From Pantoea sp. Ap-967 (GTDB lineage: Bacteria > Pseudomonadota > Gammaproteobacteria > Pseudomonadales > Pseudomonadaceae), in assembly GCF_011752565.1 (NCBI RefSeq), contig NZ_VWXK01000022.1, forward strand, positions 1 to 64,000: 64,000 bases of DNA, given 5' to 3'. The position numbers and the translations under genes were made by a program. Within the stretch, counting starts at the first letter, position 1; each line of letters begins with the position of its first letter. Of this stretch, positions 44,908 through 53,343 are shown piece by piece. The notes below the pieces were generated by a model that was given only the letters and a program-made list of their open reading frames with translations, made no database searches and was not told the DNA's origin.

Positions 44908-45687
44908 TCAGAAGGTGTCTTTCCAAGACCTCAAAGCAGCAAAAACAGCGACCTGCGAGTCGTTTGGCTGGCCCTTCCATTCGTCTGCTTTTTGTTTAAC
45001 TAATGTTTCAGAAGTACGCAGGAAGGGGTTGGTCTGGCGCTCCAGGCCAATCGTTGATGGCAAGGTGATGCGATTGTCGGCGCGCAGCCGGGTAACGTCC
45101 TCGAAACGCTGCAGGACGTGCGGGTTAGAGGGCTCCACCGCCTTGGCGAAGCGCAGGTTGCTCAAGGTGTATTCGTGGGCGCAGTACACCTCGGTGTGCG
45201 CGGGCAGCGCGGCCAGGCGGGCGAGGGCCGGCTGCATCTGCTCGGGCGTGCCTTCGAACATGCGCCCGCAGCCGGCGGCGAACAGGGTATCGCCGCTGAA
45301 CAGCACGGGTGTTGCGGGTTGATCGCTGTAGAAGGCAATGTGCCCCAGGGTGTGCCCAGGCACCGCCAGCACCTGGAAGTCGACGCCCAGCACGTTGACC
45401 CGGTCGCCGTCGTCCAGGGCTTGGTCGCGGCCTGGGATGCGCTCGTGGGCCGGGCCCAGCACCCGTGCGCCGCTCAGGTGCTTGAGGCGTTCCACGCCGC
45501 CGACATGGTCGTTGTGGTGGTGGGTCACCAGGATGGTTTCCAGCGCCCAGCCCGGGTGGGCCGCCAGCCAGGCTTCCACCGGGCCGGCATCGCCCGGGTC
45601 GACCACCGCGCAGCGGCGTTTGGCAGTATCCTGTAACAACCAGATGTAGTTGTCGGAGAAAGCGGGGAGAGCGTCGATCTGTATCAT
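44908..45687 (-). CDS. gloB: Hydroxyacylglutathione hydrolase (glyoxalase II)
   Basis: A 259-residue metallo-beta-lactamase-fold enzyme that hydrolyses S-lactoylglutathione to lactate and glutathione in methylglyoxal detoxification. The binuclear-metal motif is THHHNDHVGG, with further ligands in VPGHTLGHIAFYS and YCAHEYTLSNLRFA. The C-terminal glutathione-binding RLRADNRITLPSTIGLERQT block is intact. Divergent from the methyltransferase gene. Confidence 0.96.
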   Translation of the reverse strand: MIQIDALPAFSDNYIWLLQDTAKRRCAVVDPGDAGPVEAWLAAHPGWALETILVTHHHNDHVGGVERLKHLSGARVLGPAHERIPGRDQALDDGDRVNVLGVDFQVLAVPGHTLGHIAFYSDQPATPVLFSGDTLFAAGCGRMFEGTPEQMQPALARLAALPAHTEVYCAHEYTLSNLRFAKAVEPSNPHVLQRFEDVTRLRADNRITLPSTIGLERQTNPFLRTSETLVKQKADEWKGQPNDSQVAVFAALRSWKDTF

Positions 45688-45772
45688 GGTGCGGATCCGT
45701 ATCGCCTAGCGTGGCACATGAAGGCATCTTAGCCGCGATGGCGCGGTGAATGAACCTTCGAGGGAGAGCGCA

Positions 45773-46546
45773 ATGACCGACCAAGCCTTTGCCCAGGCCG
45801 ACCCGGATTGGGTCGAGCTGATCAGCCTGGCCCGTGAGTGGTTCAACGGCCCACTCGGCCAGCTGATGCTCAAGGAGGAGGAAAAACTGCTGGAAGAAGA
45901 GCTCGGGCGCTTCTTCGGCGGCTACCTCGTGCACTACGGCCCGTGCGCCGAGGCCCCGCCCAGCGCGCCCCAGGTGCAGCGCAACGTTCGCCTTGGCGCG
46001 CCGCTGCCGGGGGTGGAAATCGTGTGTGAGGAGCAGGCCTGGCCGCTGGGCGAGCACGCCGCCGACGTGGTGGTGCTGCAGCATGGCCTGGACTTCAGCC
46101 TGTCACCCCACGGCTTGCTGCGTGAGGCGGCCAGCGCGGTGCGCCCCGGCGGGCACCTGCTGATCGTCGGCATCAACCCCTGGAGCGGCTGGGGCCTGCG
46201 CCATTTCTTCAGCCACGGGGCCCTGCGCAAGGCGCGCTGCATCTCGCCCTCGCGGGTGGGCGACTGGCTCAACCTGCTGGGCTTCGCGCTGGAGAAACGC
46301 CGCTTCGGGTGCTATCGTCCGCCGCTCACTTCACCGGCCTGGCAGCAACGCCTGGCAGGCTGGGAGCGGGTGGCGGGGGGCTGGCAAGGTGCTGGCGGCG
46401 GGGTCTACCTGCTGGTGGCGCGCAAGATGGTGGTCGGCCTGCGGCCGCTGCGCCAGGTGCGCCGCGAACCGATGGGCAAGCTGCTGCCCCTGCCGTTGGC
46501 CAAGGTCAACCGTACTGCCGTCAACCCGGATACCGAAAAGCACTGA
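45773..46546 (+). CDS. Class I SAM-dependent methyltransferase
   Basis: A 257-residue methyltransferase-11-type protein found beside gloB and rnhA in pseudomonads. The SAM-binding N-terminal motif is weak; the later strand motifs DVVVLQHGLDFSLSPHGLLR and GGHLLIVGINPWSGWG are clear. It lacks a good glycine-rich motif I, so activity is not assured. ATG at 45773 follows GGGAGAG. The rnhA ATG comes 13 bases after its stop, so the two are co-transcribed. Confidence 0.83.
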   Translation: MTDQAFAQADPDWVELISLAREWFNGPLGQLMLKEEEKLLEEELGRFFGGYLVHYGPCAEAPPSAPQVQRNVRLGAPLPGVEIVCEEQAWPLGEHAADVVVLQHGLDFSLSPHGLLREAASAVRPGGHLLIVGINPWSGWGLRHFFSHGALRKARCISPSRVGDWLNLLGFALEKRRFGCYRPPLTSPAWQQRLAGWERVAGGWQGAGGGVYLLVARKMVVGLRPLRQVRREPMGKLLPLPLAKVNRTAVNPDTEKH

Positions 46547-46559
46547 ACATGAGTGGTAC

Positions 46560-47006
46560 ATGAGCGAAAGCGTCGAGATGTATACCGATGGCGCCTGCAA
46601 GGGCAACCCCGGCCCAGGCGGCTGGGGTGTCCTGCTGGTCTTCAAGGGTGTCGAGAAGGAACTGTGGGGCGGCGAGCGCGAAACCACCAACAACCGCATG
46701 GAACTGATGGCCGCGATCCAGGGGCTGATGGCGCTCAAGCGTGAGTGCGAGGTGGTGCTGACCACCGACTCGCAGTACGTGATGAAGGGCATCAACGAAT
46801 GGATGGCCAACTGGAAGAAGCGCGGCTGGAAGACCGCCGCCAAGGAACCGGTGAAAAATGCCGACCTGTGGCAGCTGCTCGATGAGCAGGTCAACCGCCA
46901 CAAGGTCACCTGGAAGTGGGTGCGCGGGCATATCGGCCACCCGGGCAACGAGCGTGCCGACCAGTTGGCCAACCGTGGAGTCGAGGAAGTGCGCGCCAAG
47001 CGCTGA
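46560..47006 (+). CDS. rnhA: Ribonuclease HI
   Basis: A 148-residue enzyme that removes RNA from RNA-DNA hybrids. The four carboxylates are visible: Asp in MYTDGACKGNPGPGGWG, Glu in NNRMELMAAIQGL, Asp in LTTDSQYVMKGINEW, and Asp in HPGNERADQLANRGV. The basic handle KKRGWKTAAKEPVKN is typical of the E. coli-like type. It precedes dnaQ, as in many gammaproteobacteria, where the two genes are neighbours. Confidence 0.97.
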   Translation: MSESVEMYTDGACKGNPGPGGWGVLLVFKGVEKELWGGERETTNNRMELMAAIQGLMALKRECEVVLTTDSQYVMKGINEWMANWKKRGWKTAAKEPVKNADLWQLLDEQVNRHKVTWKWVRGHIGHPGNERADQLANRGVEEVRAKR

Positions 47007-47023
47007 TGCGCTTGGGGTATACT
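46996..47023 (+). promoter_or_regulatory. dnaQ promoter region with palindrome
   Basis: CCAAGCGC-TGAT-GCGCTTGG (46996-47015), a perfect dyad spanning the rnhA stop codon, is followed directly by TATACT (47018-47023), a good -10 box. Transcription would start about 47030. The dyad covers the spacer and could be an operator or a small rnhA-end hairpin. Confidence 0.5.
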
Positions 47024-47061
47024 CACCGCCTTTGTAACTGATGCAAGTTGGAGCGCCCCGC

Positions 47062-47820
47062 GTGGAGCAGCAGCAAGATAAACGCCTGGTCATTCTCGAT
47101 ACCGAAACCACCGGTATGCCGGTCAGCGAAGGCCACCGGATCATCGAGATCGGCTGTGTCGAGGTCATGGGCCGACGCCTGACCGGGCGGCATTTCCACG
47201 TCTACCTGCAACCCGACCGCGAAAGTGACGAGGGGGCGATCAACGTCCACGGCATCACCGATGCGTTCCTGGTCGGCAAGCCGCGCTTTGCCGATGTGGC
47301 CGAGGAGTTCTTCGACTTCATCCAGGGCGCCACCCTGGTCATCCACAACGCAGCGTTCGACGTTGGCTTCATCAACAACGAGTTCGCCTTGCTGGGGCAG
47401 GCCGACCGGGCCGATATCGCCAACCACTGCACCATCCTCGATACCCTGTTGCTGGCCCGTACCCGCCACCCGGGGCAGCGCAACAGCCTCGATGCGTTGT
47501 GCAAACGCTACGACATCGACAACTCCGGCCGTGAACTGCACGGCGCACTGCTCGACTCCGAGTTGCTGGCTGACGTCTACCTGGCAATGACCGGTGGCCA
47601 GACCAGCCTGTCGCTGGCAGGGCATGGGGCCGACGGTGAGGGGGATGGCCAGGGCGGGACAGGCAGCGAGATCCGCCGGATTGTCGGGCGGGCGCCGGGG
47701 CGGGTGATCATGGCCTCGGCCGAGGAACTGGAGGCCCATGCCGAGCGGTTGGCGGCAGTGGCCAAGTCGGCGGGGGGGCCTTCGATGTGGCAGGCCTTGA
47801 CCGAGACGCCTGCGGGTTGA
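47062..47820 (+). CDS. dnaQ: DNA polymerase III epsilon subunit (3'-5' proofreading exonuclease)
   Basis: A 252-residue DEDDh exonuclease of the replicase core. Exo I is LVILDTETTGMP, Exo II VIHNAAFDVGFINNE, Exo III NSLDALCKRYDI followed by HGALLDSELLADVYL. The GTG at 47062 is chosen because GGAG lies eight bases upstream and the -10 box at 47018-47023 is close; an ATG at 47041 has no ribosome binding site. The C-terminal tail (about 185-252) is the alpha-binding region. Confidence 0.93.
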   Translation: MEQQQDKRLVILDTETTGMPVSEGHRIIEIGCVEVMGRRLTGRHFHVYLQPDRESDEGAINVHGITDAFLVGKPRFADVAEEFFDFIQGATLVIHNAAFDVGFINNEFALLGQADRADIANHCTILDTLLLARTRHPGQRNSLDALCKRYDIDNSGRELHGALLDSELLADVYLAMTGGQTSLSLAGHGADGEGDGQGGTGSEIRRIVGRAPGRVIMASAEELEAHAERLAAVAKSAGGPSMWQALTETPAG

Positions 47821-47835
47821 CGTGTTCGCCTGCGT

Positions 47836-47913
47836 GGGCCTATCGCGAGCTGCGCTCGCTCCTACCAGGTGCACGCCGCCCCCGTAGGAGCGAGCGCAGC
47901 TCGCGATAGGGCC
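47836..47913. repeat. REP doublet
   Basis: GGGCCTATCGCGAGCTGCGC...TCGCTCCTAC and its reverse complement around a 17-base loop. It follows the dnaQ stop by 16 bases and may serve as its transcript end. Confidence 0.87.
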
Positions 47914-47933
47914 CGCACAGGCAACACAACGCT

Positions 47934-47975
47934 CTACTACCCTCAATAGGACAACCAGTCCTGCGGGGGTAGTAG
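47934..47975 (+). promoter_or_regulatory. Hairpin immediately upstream of ldcA
   Basis: CTACTACCC (47934-47942) pairs with GGGTAGTAG (47967-47975), and inside it AGGAC pairs with GTCCT. The G-run at 47965-47969 is the only plausible ribosome binding site for the ATG at 47980 and lies at the base of the stem, so folding could hide it. Confidence 0.5.
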
Positions 47976-47979
47976 CCGG

Positions 47980-50229
47980 ATGTACAAGGACCTCAAGTTC
48001 CCGATTCTCATCGTGCACCGCGCCATCAAGGCCGACAGCGTCGCTGGCGAGCGCGTGCGGGGCATTGCCGATGAACTGAGCCAGGACGGCTTTGCCGTTA
48101 TCAAGGCCGCCGACCACGCCGAGGCGCGCTTGGTCGCCACCACCCACCATGGCCTGGCCTGCATGCTGATCGCCGCCGAAGGCGCCGGCGACAACACCCA
48201 CCTGCTGCAGAACATGGCCGAGCTGATCCGCCTGGCCCGCCTGCGTGCACCCAACCTGCCGATTTTCGCCCTGGGCGAGCAGGTCACCCTGGAAAACGCC
48301 CCTGCCGAGGCCATGAGCGAGCTGAACCAGCTGCGCGGCATCCTCTACCTGTTCGAAGACACCGTGCCGTTTCTCGCCCGGCAAGTGGCCCGCGCCGCGC
48401 ACAACTACCTCGACGGCCTGCTGCCACCGTTTTTCAAGGCCCTGGTGCAGCACACCGCGCAGTCCAACTATTCCTGGCACACCCCCGGCCACGGCGGTGG
48501 CGTGGCCTACCGCAAGAGCCCGGTGGGGCAGGCGTTTCACCAATTCTTCGGGGAAAACACCCTGCGCTCGGACCTGTCGGTGTCGGTGCCGGAGCTGGGT
48601 TCGCTGCTCGACCATACTGGCCCTCTGGCAGAAGCCGAGGCTCGCGCTGCGCGCAACTTCGGCGCCGACCACACCTTCTTCGTCATCAATGGCACTTCCA
48701 CCGCGAACAAGATCGTCTGGCACGCGATGGTCGGGCGCGACGACCTGGTGCTGGTCGACCGCAACTGCCACAAGTCGGTGGTCCACGCGATCATCATGAC
48801 CGGGGCCATCCCTTTGTACCTGTGCCCGGAACGCAACGAGCTGGGCATCATCGGCCCCATCCCGCTCAGCGAGTTCAGCCCCGCGTCGATCCAGGCGAAG
48901 ATCCACGCCAACCCGCTGGCCAGGGGCCGCGAGCCGCGGATCAAACTGGCGGTGGTGACCAACTCGACCTACGACGGCCTGTGCTACCACGCCGGGCTGA
49001 TCAAGCAGGCCCTGGGCGCCAGTGTCGAGGTGCTGCACTTCGACGAGGCCTGGTTCGCCTACGCCGCATTCCATGATTTCTTCGAAGGGCGCTTTGCCAT
49101 GGGCACCGCCTGCAGCGGCGACAGCCCGCTGGTGTTCAGCACCCATTCCACCCACAAGCTGCTGGCGGCGTTCAGCCAGGCGTCAATGATTCACGTGCAG
49201 GACGGGGCCCAGCGCCAGCTGGACCGCGACCGCTTCAACGAAGCCTTCATGATGCACATCTCCACCTCGCCGCAGTACAGCATCCTTGCCTCGCTGGACG
49301 TGGCGTCGACCATGATGGAAGGCCCGGCGGGGCGTTCGCTGCTGCAGGAAATGTTCGACGAGGCCCTGAGCTTTCGCCGCGCCCTGGCCAACCTGCGCGA
49401 GCACATTGCTGCCGACGACTGGTGGTTCAGCATCTGGCAGCCGCCGGCCACCGAAGGTATCCACCGCCTGGCAGCCCAGGATTGGCAACTGCAACCGGGG
49501 GCGCCCTGGCATGGCTTTGGCGAGGTGGCCGAAGGCTATGTGCTGCTCGACCCGCTCAAGGTCACCCTGGTGATGCCGGGGCTCAGTGCCGACGGGGTGC
49601 TGGGCGAGCGTGGCATTCCCGCGGCGGTGGTCAGCAAGTTCCTGTGGGAGCGTGGGCTGGTGGTGGAGAAGACGGGCCTGTACAGCTTCCTGGTGCTGTT
49701 CTCGATGGGCATCACCAAGGGCAAATGGAGCACGCTGCTGACCGAGCTGCTGGAGTTCAAGCGCCACTACGACGCCAATACCGCACTGGCGAGCTGCCTG
49801 CCCAGCGTTGTCGCGGTGGACGCTGCGCGTTACCAGGGGTTGGGCCTGCGTGACCTGTGCGGCCAGTTGCATGAATGCTACCGCAGCAATGCCACGGCCA
49901 AGCAGCTCAAGCGCCTGTTCAGCCGCTTGCCGGAGGTGGCCCAGAGCCCTGCGCAGGCCTATGACCAGATGGTGCGGGGAGAGGTGGAGGCGGTGCCGAT
50001 CGAGGCCCTGTCAGGCCGGGTTGCGGCCGTGATGCTGGTGCCATACCCACCCGGCATCCCGTTGATTATGCCGGGCGAGCGGTTCACCGAAGCGACCCGC
50101 TCGATCCTCGACTACCTGGCGTTCGCCCGGGCGTTCAACCGTGGTTTCCCAGGCTTCGTCGCCGATGTGCACGGCCTGCAGAACGAGCGGGGCCAGTACA
50201 CGGTGGACTGCATCAAGGAATGCGAATGA
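47980..50229 (+). CDS. ldcA: Lysine decarboxylase (Orn/Lys/Arg decarboxylase family)
   Basis: A 749-residue fold-type I PLP decarboxylase of the inducible Orn/Lys/Arg group, converting lysine to cadaverine and CO2 in the lysine-catabolic route of Pseudomonas (LdcA type). The N-terminal wing domain (1-140) precedes the PLP domain; the PLP Lys is in STHSTHKLLAAFSQAS, with SWHTPGHGGG and DEAWFAYAAFHDF as substrate and cofactor segments. Gene order with mltD, gloB, rnhA and dnaQ agrees with the P. aeruginosa locus that contains ldcA. Its 3' end overlaps a convergent small gene by 17 bases. Confidence 0.9.
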   Translation: MYKDLKFPILIVHRAIKADSVAGERVRGIADELSQDGFAVIKAADHAEARLVATTHHGLACMLIAAEGAGDNTHLLQNMAELIRLARLRAPNLPIFALGEQVTLENAPAEAMSELNQLRGILYLFEDTVPFLARQVARAAHNYLDGLLPPFFKALVQHTAQSNYSWHTPGHGGGVAYRKSPVGQAFHQFFGENTLRSDLSVSVPELGSLLDHTGPLAEAEARAARNFGADHTFFVINGTSTANKIVWHAMVGRDDLVLVDRNCHKSVVHAIIMTGAIPLYLCPERNELGIIGPIPLSEFSPASIQAKIHANPLARGREPRIKLAVVTNSTYDGLCYHAGLIKQALGASVEVLHFDEAWFAYAAFHDFFEGRFAMGTACSGDSPLVFSTHSTHKLLAAFSQASMIHVQDGAQRQLDRDRFNEAFMMHISTSPQYSILASLDVASTMMEGPAGRSLLQEMFDEALSFRRALANLREHIAADDWWFSIWQPPATEGIHRLAAQDWQLQPGAPWHGFGEVAEGYVLLDPLKVTLVMPGLSADGVLGERGIPAAVVSKFLWERGLVVEKTGLYSFLVLFSMGITKGKWSTLLTELLEFKRHYDANTALASCLPSVVAVDAARYQGLGLRDLCGQLHECYRSNATAKQLKRLFSRLPEVAQSPAQAYDQMVRGEVEAVPIEALSGRVAAVMLVPYPPGIPLIMPGERFTEATRSILDYLAFARAFNRGFPGFVADVHGLQNERGQYTVDCIKECE

Positions 50230-50431
50230 TCTCGACGCCCGACTGCGCCAGCTCGAAGCGGTCTTCACCCAGGTGGTTGACGCGGTCGCCGATGGCCAGG
50301 CGATAGGTGGTGATCGGGGCGCCCTGGATACTGCCGTCGGCCTGGAGGGTGGACTCCTGGAATTCGTGGACGGGGTAGATACGGCCTTCGGCGTCACGGG
50401 CGTGGAATTGGCCGACCATTACTGCTGCCAT
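50213..50431 (-). CDS. Conserved-looking small protein, 72 residues
   Basis: The frame starting MAAVMVGQFHARDAEGRIYP encodes 72 residues rich in alternating polar and hydrophobic positions, suggesting a small beta-barrel-like fold. HEFQESTLQADGSIQ and YRLAIGDRVNHLGEDRFEL are the most structured parts. AGAGG lies about ten bases upstream of ATG 50431. It converges on ldcA with a 17-base overlap of coding ends and is divergent from chrR. Function unknown. Confidence 0.75.
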   Translation of the reverse strand: MAAVMVGQFHARDAEGRIYPVHEFQESTLQADGSIQGAPITTYRLAIGDRVNHLGEDRFELAQSGVEIIRIP

Positions 50432-50589
50432 TTGGGTGAAAACCTCTGAATTACGTAGGAAATGTCTGCAGGGATAGACCGTGAAAGATACCTGGAAGTT
50501 TTCGCCTTGCGGAAAAAAAACCAAGGTGCCGAGGAACGGTCATCTATAACTACTGACGTCCCTTTCCCCAGCAAAGGTTGGAAATCGCC

Positions 50590-51150
50590 ATGAGCCAGGT
50601 GTATTCGGTAGCGGTCGTCGTCGGCAGCTTGCGCAAGGATTCCTACAACCGCAAGGTGGCCCGCGCACTTTCGGAGCTGGCGCCGTCCAGCCTTGCCCTG
50701 AAAATCGTCGAGATCGGCGACCTGCCGCTGTACAACGAAGATGTCGAGGCCGAAGGTGTGCCCGAGGCGTGGAAGCGCTTTCGCGACGAGATCCGCCGCA
50801 GCGATGCGGTGCTGTTCCTGACCCCGGAGTACAACCGCTCGGTGCCCGGCGGCCTGAAGAATGCCATCGACGTGGGCTCGCGGCCCTATGGGCAAAGTGC
50901 CTGGAGCGGCAAGCCAGCCGCGGTGGCCAGCGTGTCGCCGGGGGCCATTGGCGGCTTTGGTGCCAATCATGCGCTGCGCCAGTCGCTGGTGTTTCTCGAC
51001 ATGCCGTGCATGCAGATGCCCGAAGCATATATCGGTGGGGCGGCCACGCTGTTCGACGAGGCTGGCAAGCTCAATGACAAGACCCGGCCGTTCCTGCAAG
51101 GGTTTATCGACAAGTTTGCGTCCTGGGTGAAGTTGAACCGGGCAGTTTGA
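50590..51150 (+). CDS. chrR: NADPH-dependent FMN reductase (ChrR type)
   Basis: A 186-residue flavodoxin-fold NAD(P)H:quinone/chromate reductase. The FMN-binding GSLRKDSYNRKVARALSEL loop and TPEYNRSVPGGLKNAIDV are typical. The sequence is very close to what I recall of ChrR from P. putida, which reduces quinones and chromate and limits redox-cycling stress. ATG at 50590 follows AAAGGTTGGAAATCGCC; ATG at 50578 is upstream with weaker signals. A TATAAC box is at 50545-50550. Confidence 0.93.
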   Translation: MSQVYSVAVVVGSLRKDSYNRKVARALSELAPSSLALKIVEIGDLPLYNEDVEAEGVPEAWKRFRDEIRRSDAVLFLTPEYNRSVPGGLKNAIDVGSRPYGQSAWSGKPAAVASVSPGAIGGFGANHALRQSLVFLDMPCMQMPEAYIGGAATLFDEAGKLNDKTRPFLQGFIDKFASWVKLNRAV

Positions 51151-51175
51151 TCCTTCTGCGTTTCTTGAGCTGACG

Positions 51176-51245
51176 CATTCGCGGGCAAGCCCGCTCCCAC
51201 AGGGGCAAACGCAATACCCTGTGGGAGCGGGCTTGCCCGCGAATG
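51176..51245. repeat. REP doublet (CTCCCACAGGG type)
   Basis: CATTCGCGGGCAAGCCCGCT...CCCACAGGG and its reverse complement across a 12-base spacer. It lies between the convergent chrR and phnX genes. The core uses CCCAC rather than CCTAC, unlike the other REPs in the window. Confidence 0.87.
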
Positions 51246-51261
51246 ATCCACCATCGATCTG

Positions 51262-52089
51262 TCAGAACGCCTGCGGCATCTCACCCTTGGCCAAGCGGCG
51301 GTTGATGTCGGCAATCACTTCCGGCAACTCGTTGATGGTGTCGATCAGGTAGTGCGGCCGCGACCCGGCAAACAGCTGGTGAATGCGCTTGCGCTCGCTT
51401 TCCAGCTTTTCCGCGCTCAAGGCGCGGTAGCCTTCCCAGGTCAGCCCCAGGGCGTTGCCCGAGCACACCAGTGCCACGGTCCACATCCCGGCACGGCGGC
51501 CTTCGAGGATGCCCGGCACGGTGTCGTCGACCTTCACGCACGCCGCCACGTCATCGATCCCCAAGGCAATCACGTTGGCCAGGGCCTGGGCCGGCCACGG
51601 GCGGCCATTGGGGGTTTCGTCGGTGGCCACCACGTGGTCGGCGACGTAGCCGTTGTTCGCCGCCAGCTCCACCACCTTGTCCATCACCACCTTTGGGTAG
51701 CCCGAGCACGAGCCGATCTTCAGGCCGTCCTGACGCAGGCCGGTCAGGGTGTCCAGGGCGCCGGGAATCAGCGCCGAGTGCACGGCGATCTTCTCGATCT
51801 GCAGGGGCATGAAGCGGTTGTAGATGGCGGTGACGTCATCGTCGGTCGGCGTGCGGCCAAACACCTTGCGGTAGCGCTCGGCAATTTCCGGCACGTCGCA
51901 CAGGGTGCGAATGTGGTCCCACTTGCCCATGCCCATCGGGCCACGGGCCTCTTCGATGGACACTTGCACGTCGAATTCGGCGAACGCCTCGACGAAGATC
52001 TGGGTGGGGGCGAAGGAGCCGAAGTCGACCACGGTGCCGGCCCAGTCAAGGATGGCGGCTTGCAGCTGGGTAGGGTTGCTGTAGTTCAT
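51262..52089 (-). CDS. phnX: Phosphonoacetaldehyde hydrolase
   Basis: A 275-residue HAD-superfamily enzyme that cleaves the C-P bond of phosphonoacetaldehyde to acetaldehyde and phosphate. The nucleophile Asp is in AAILDWAGTVVDFGSF. The Schiff-base Lys is expected in RGPMGMGKWDHIRTL. The GSCSGYPKVVMDKV and CVKVDDTVPGILEGRRAGMW segments complete the HAD core. It follows phnW by 35 bases on the same strand, giving the AEP degradation operon. Confidence 0.95.
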   Translation of the reverse strand: MNYSNPTQLQAAILDWAGTVVDFGSFAPTQIFVEAFAEFDVQVSIEEARGPMGMGKWDHIRTLCDVPEIAERYRKVFGRTPTDDDVTAIYNRFMPLQIEKIAVHSALIPGALDTLTGLRQDGLKIGSCSGYPKVVMDKVVELAANNGYVADHVVATDETPNGRPWPAQALANVIALGIDDVAACVKVDDTVPGILEGRRAGMWTVALVCSGNALGLTWEGYRALSAEKLESERKRIHQLFAGSRPHYLIDTINELPEVIADINRRLAKGEMPQAF

Positions 52090-52124
52090 GTGCGCGTTTT
52101 CCTGAATTCGGGTGGGCAAAGGGG

Positions 52125-53231
52125 TTAGATGTCCAGCACTTCCATTTCCCGCAGCACCTGGGCCACGGCATTCACGGCGGCTTGCATGCCATCGGCACCT
52201 ACTACGCCGATGCAGCCGACGCGGAAGGTTTCCACCTGGGTCAGCTTGCCGGGGTAGAGGATGAAACCCTTGGCCTTGACCCGCTCGTAGAAGTCCTTGA
52301 ACTGGTAGCGCGGGTTGTTCGGGGCGTGGAAGGTGACGATGATCGGCGCCTGGATCTCGGCGGGCAGGAAGCTGCGCAGGCCAATGGCGGCCATGCCGTC
52401 GAGCAGGGTCTTGCAGTTGTCGGCATAGCGCTGGTGGCGAGCCGGCAGGCCACCTTCCTCGTTGTACTGTTGCAGCGCTTCGTGCAGGGCGGCGACCACG
52501 TGGGTAGGCGGGGTGAAGCGCCACTGGCCGGTCTTGGCCATGTAGGCATGCTGGTCGTGCAGGTCCATGGCCAGGGAGTGGGCATTGCCTTCGGCGGCGG
52601 CCAGGGCGGTTTTCTCGGCAAATACGAAGCCCATGCCGGGCACGCCTTCCAGGCACTTGCCAGAGGCTGCGATCAGCGCCTCGAAGGGAATCTCGCGGGC
52701 ATCGATGGGCAGTGCGCCGAACGAACTCATGGCATCGATGATCAGGCGCTTGCCGTGGCGTTTGATGACCTGGGCAATGTCCGGCAGCGGGTTGAGGATG
52801 CCGGTGCTGGTTTCGCAGTGGATCAGCGCCACGTGGGTGATGGCCGGGTCGGCGGCCAGCAGGCGGTCGACATCGGCGGCGGTGGTGGGCTGGTCTTCGG
52901 CGGTTTCGAAGGTGCTGTAGGTGCGGCCGAGCACCTTGCAGATCTTCGCCAGGCGCTGGCCGTAGGCGCCGTTGATCAGTACCAGCACCTTGCCGTCGCG
53001 CGGCACCAGGGTGCCGATGGCCGCTTCCACGGCGAAGGTGCCGCTGCCTTGCAGGGGCACGCAGTGGTGGCTGGCGCTGCCGTCGATGATCGCCAGCAGT
53101 TGCTCGCAGACGCTGGCGGTCAGCTGGTTGAAGTCGCGGTCCCAGGAGCCCCAGTCCACCAGCATGGCTTGGCGGGTGCGGATTGATGTGGTCAGTGGAC
53201 CTGGGGTCAGCAGAATCGGGGCGTTGCTCAT
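52125..53231 (-). CDS. phnW: 2-aminoethylphosphonate--pyruvate transaminase
   Basis: A 368-residue class V PLP aminotransferase that converts 2-aminoethylphosphonate and pyruvate to phosphonoacetaldehyde and alanine. ILLTPGPLTTSIRTRQAML is the usual N-terminus; the PLP Lys is in AASGKCLEGVPGMGF, with DAMSSFGALPIDAREI upstream. ATG at 53231 is used; the in-frame upstream codons lie in the promoter region shared with the LysR gene. Confidence 0.95.
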   Translation of the reverse strand: MSNAPILLTPGPLTTSIRTRQAMLVDWGSWDRDFNQLTASVCEQLLAIIDGSASHHCVPLQGSGTFAVEAAIGTLVPRDGKVLVLINGAYGQRLAKICKVLGRTYSTFETAEDQPTTAADVDRLLAADPAITHVALIHCETSTGILNPLPDIAQVIKRHGKRLIIDAMSSFGALPIDAREIPFEALIAASGKCLEGVPGMGFVFAEKTALAAAEGNAHSLAMDLHDQHAYMAKTGQWRFTPPTHVVAALHEALQQYNEEGGLPARHQRYADNCKTLLDGMAAIGLRSFLPAEIQAPIIVTFHAPNNPRYQFKDFYERVKAKGFILYPGKLTQVETFRVGCIGVVGADGMQAAVNAVAQVLREMEVLDI

Positions 53232-53295
53232 TCCGTTATTCCTCACAAGCGGTGGGCTGAAACTACGGGGCCTAGGTTGCAATTGCGGCTGCTAT

Positions 53296-53310
53296 CAATC
53301 AAATTGTTTG
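53296..53310. promoter_or_regulatory. AT-rich dyad between phnW and the LysR gene
   Basis: CAATCAAATTGTTTG is a near-palindrome in the divergent 112-base gap between phnW and the LysR-type gene. Its form and placement suit a LysR-type binding site that could control phnWX and the regulator together. Confidence 0.4.
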
Positions 53311-53343
53311 TTGTTATCCGAGCTATAAGTCAGGCCGATACGA

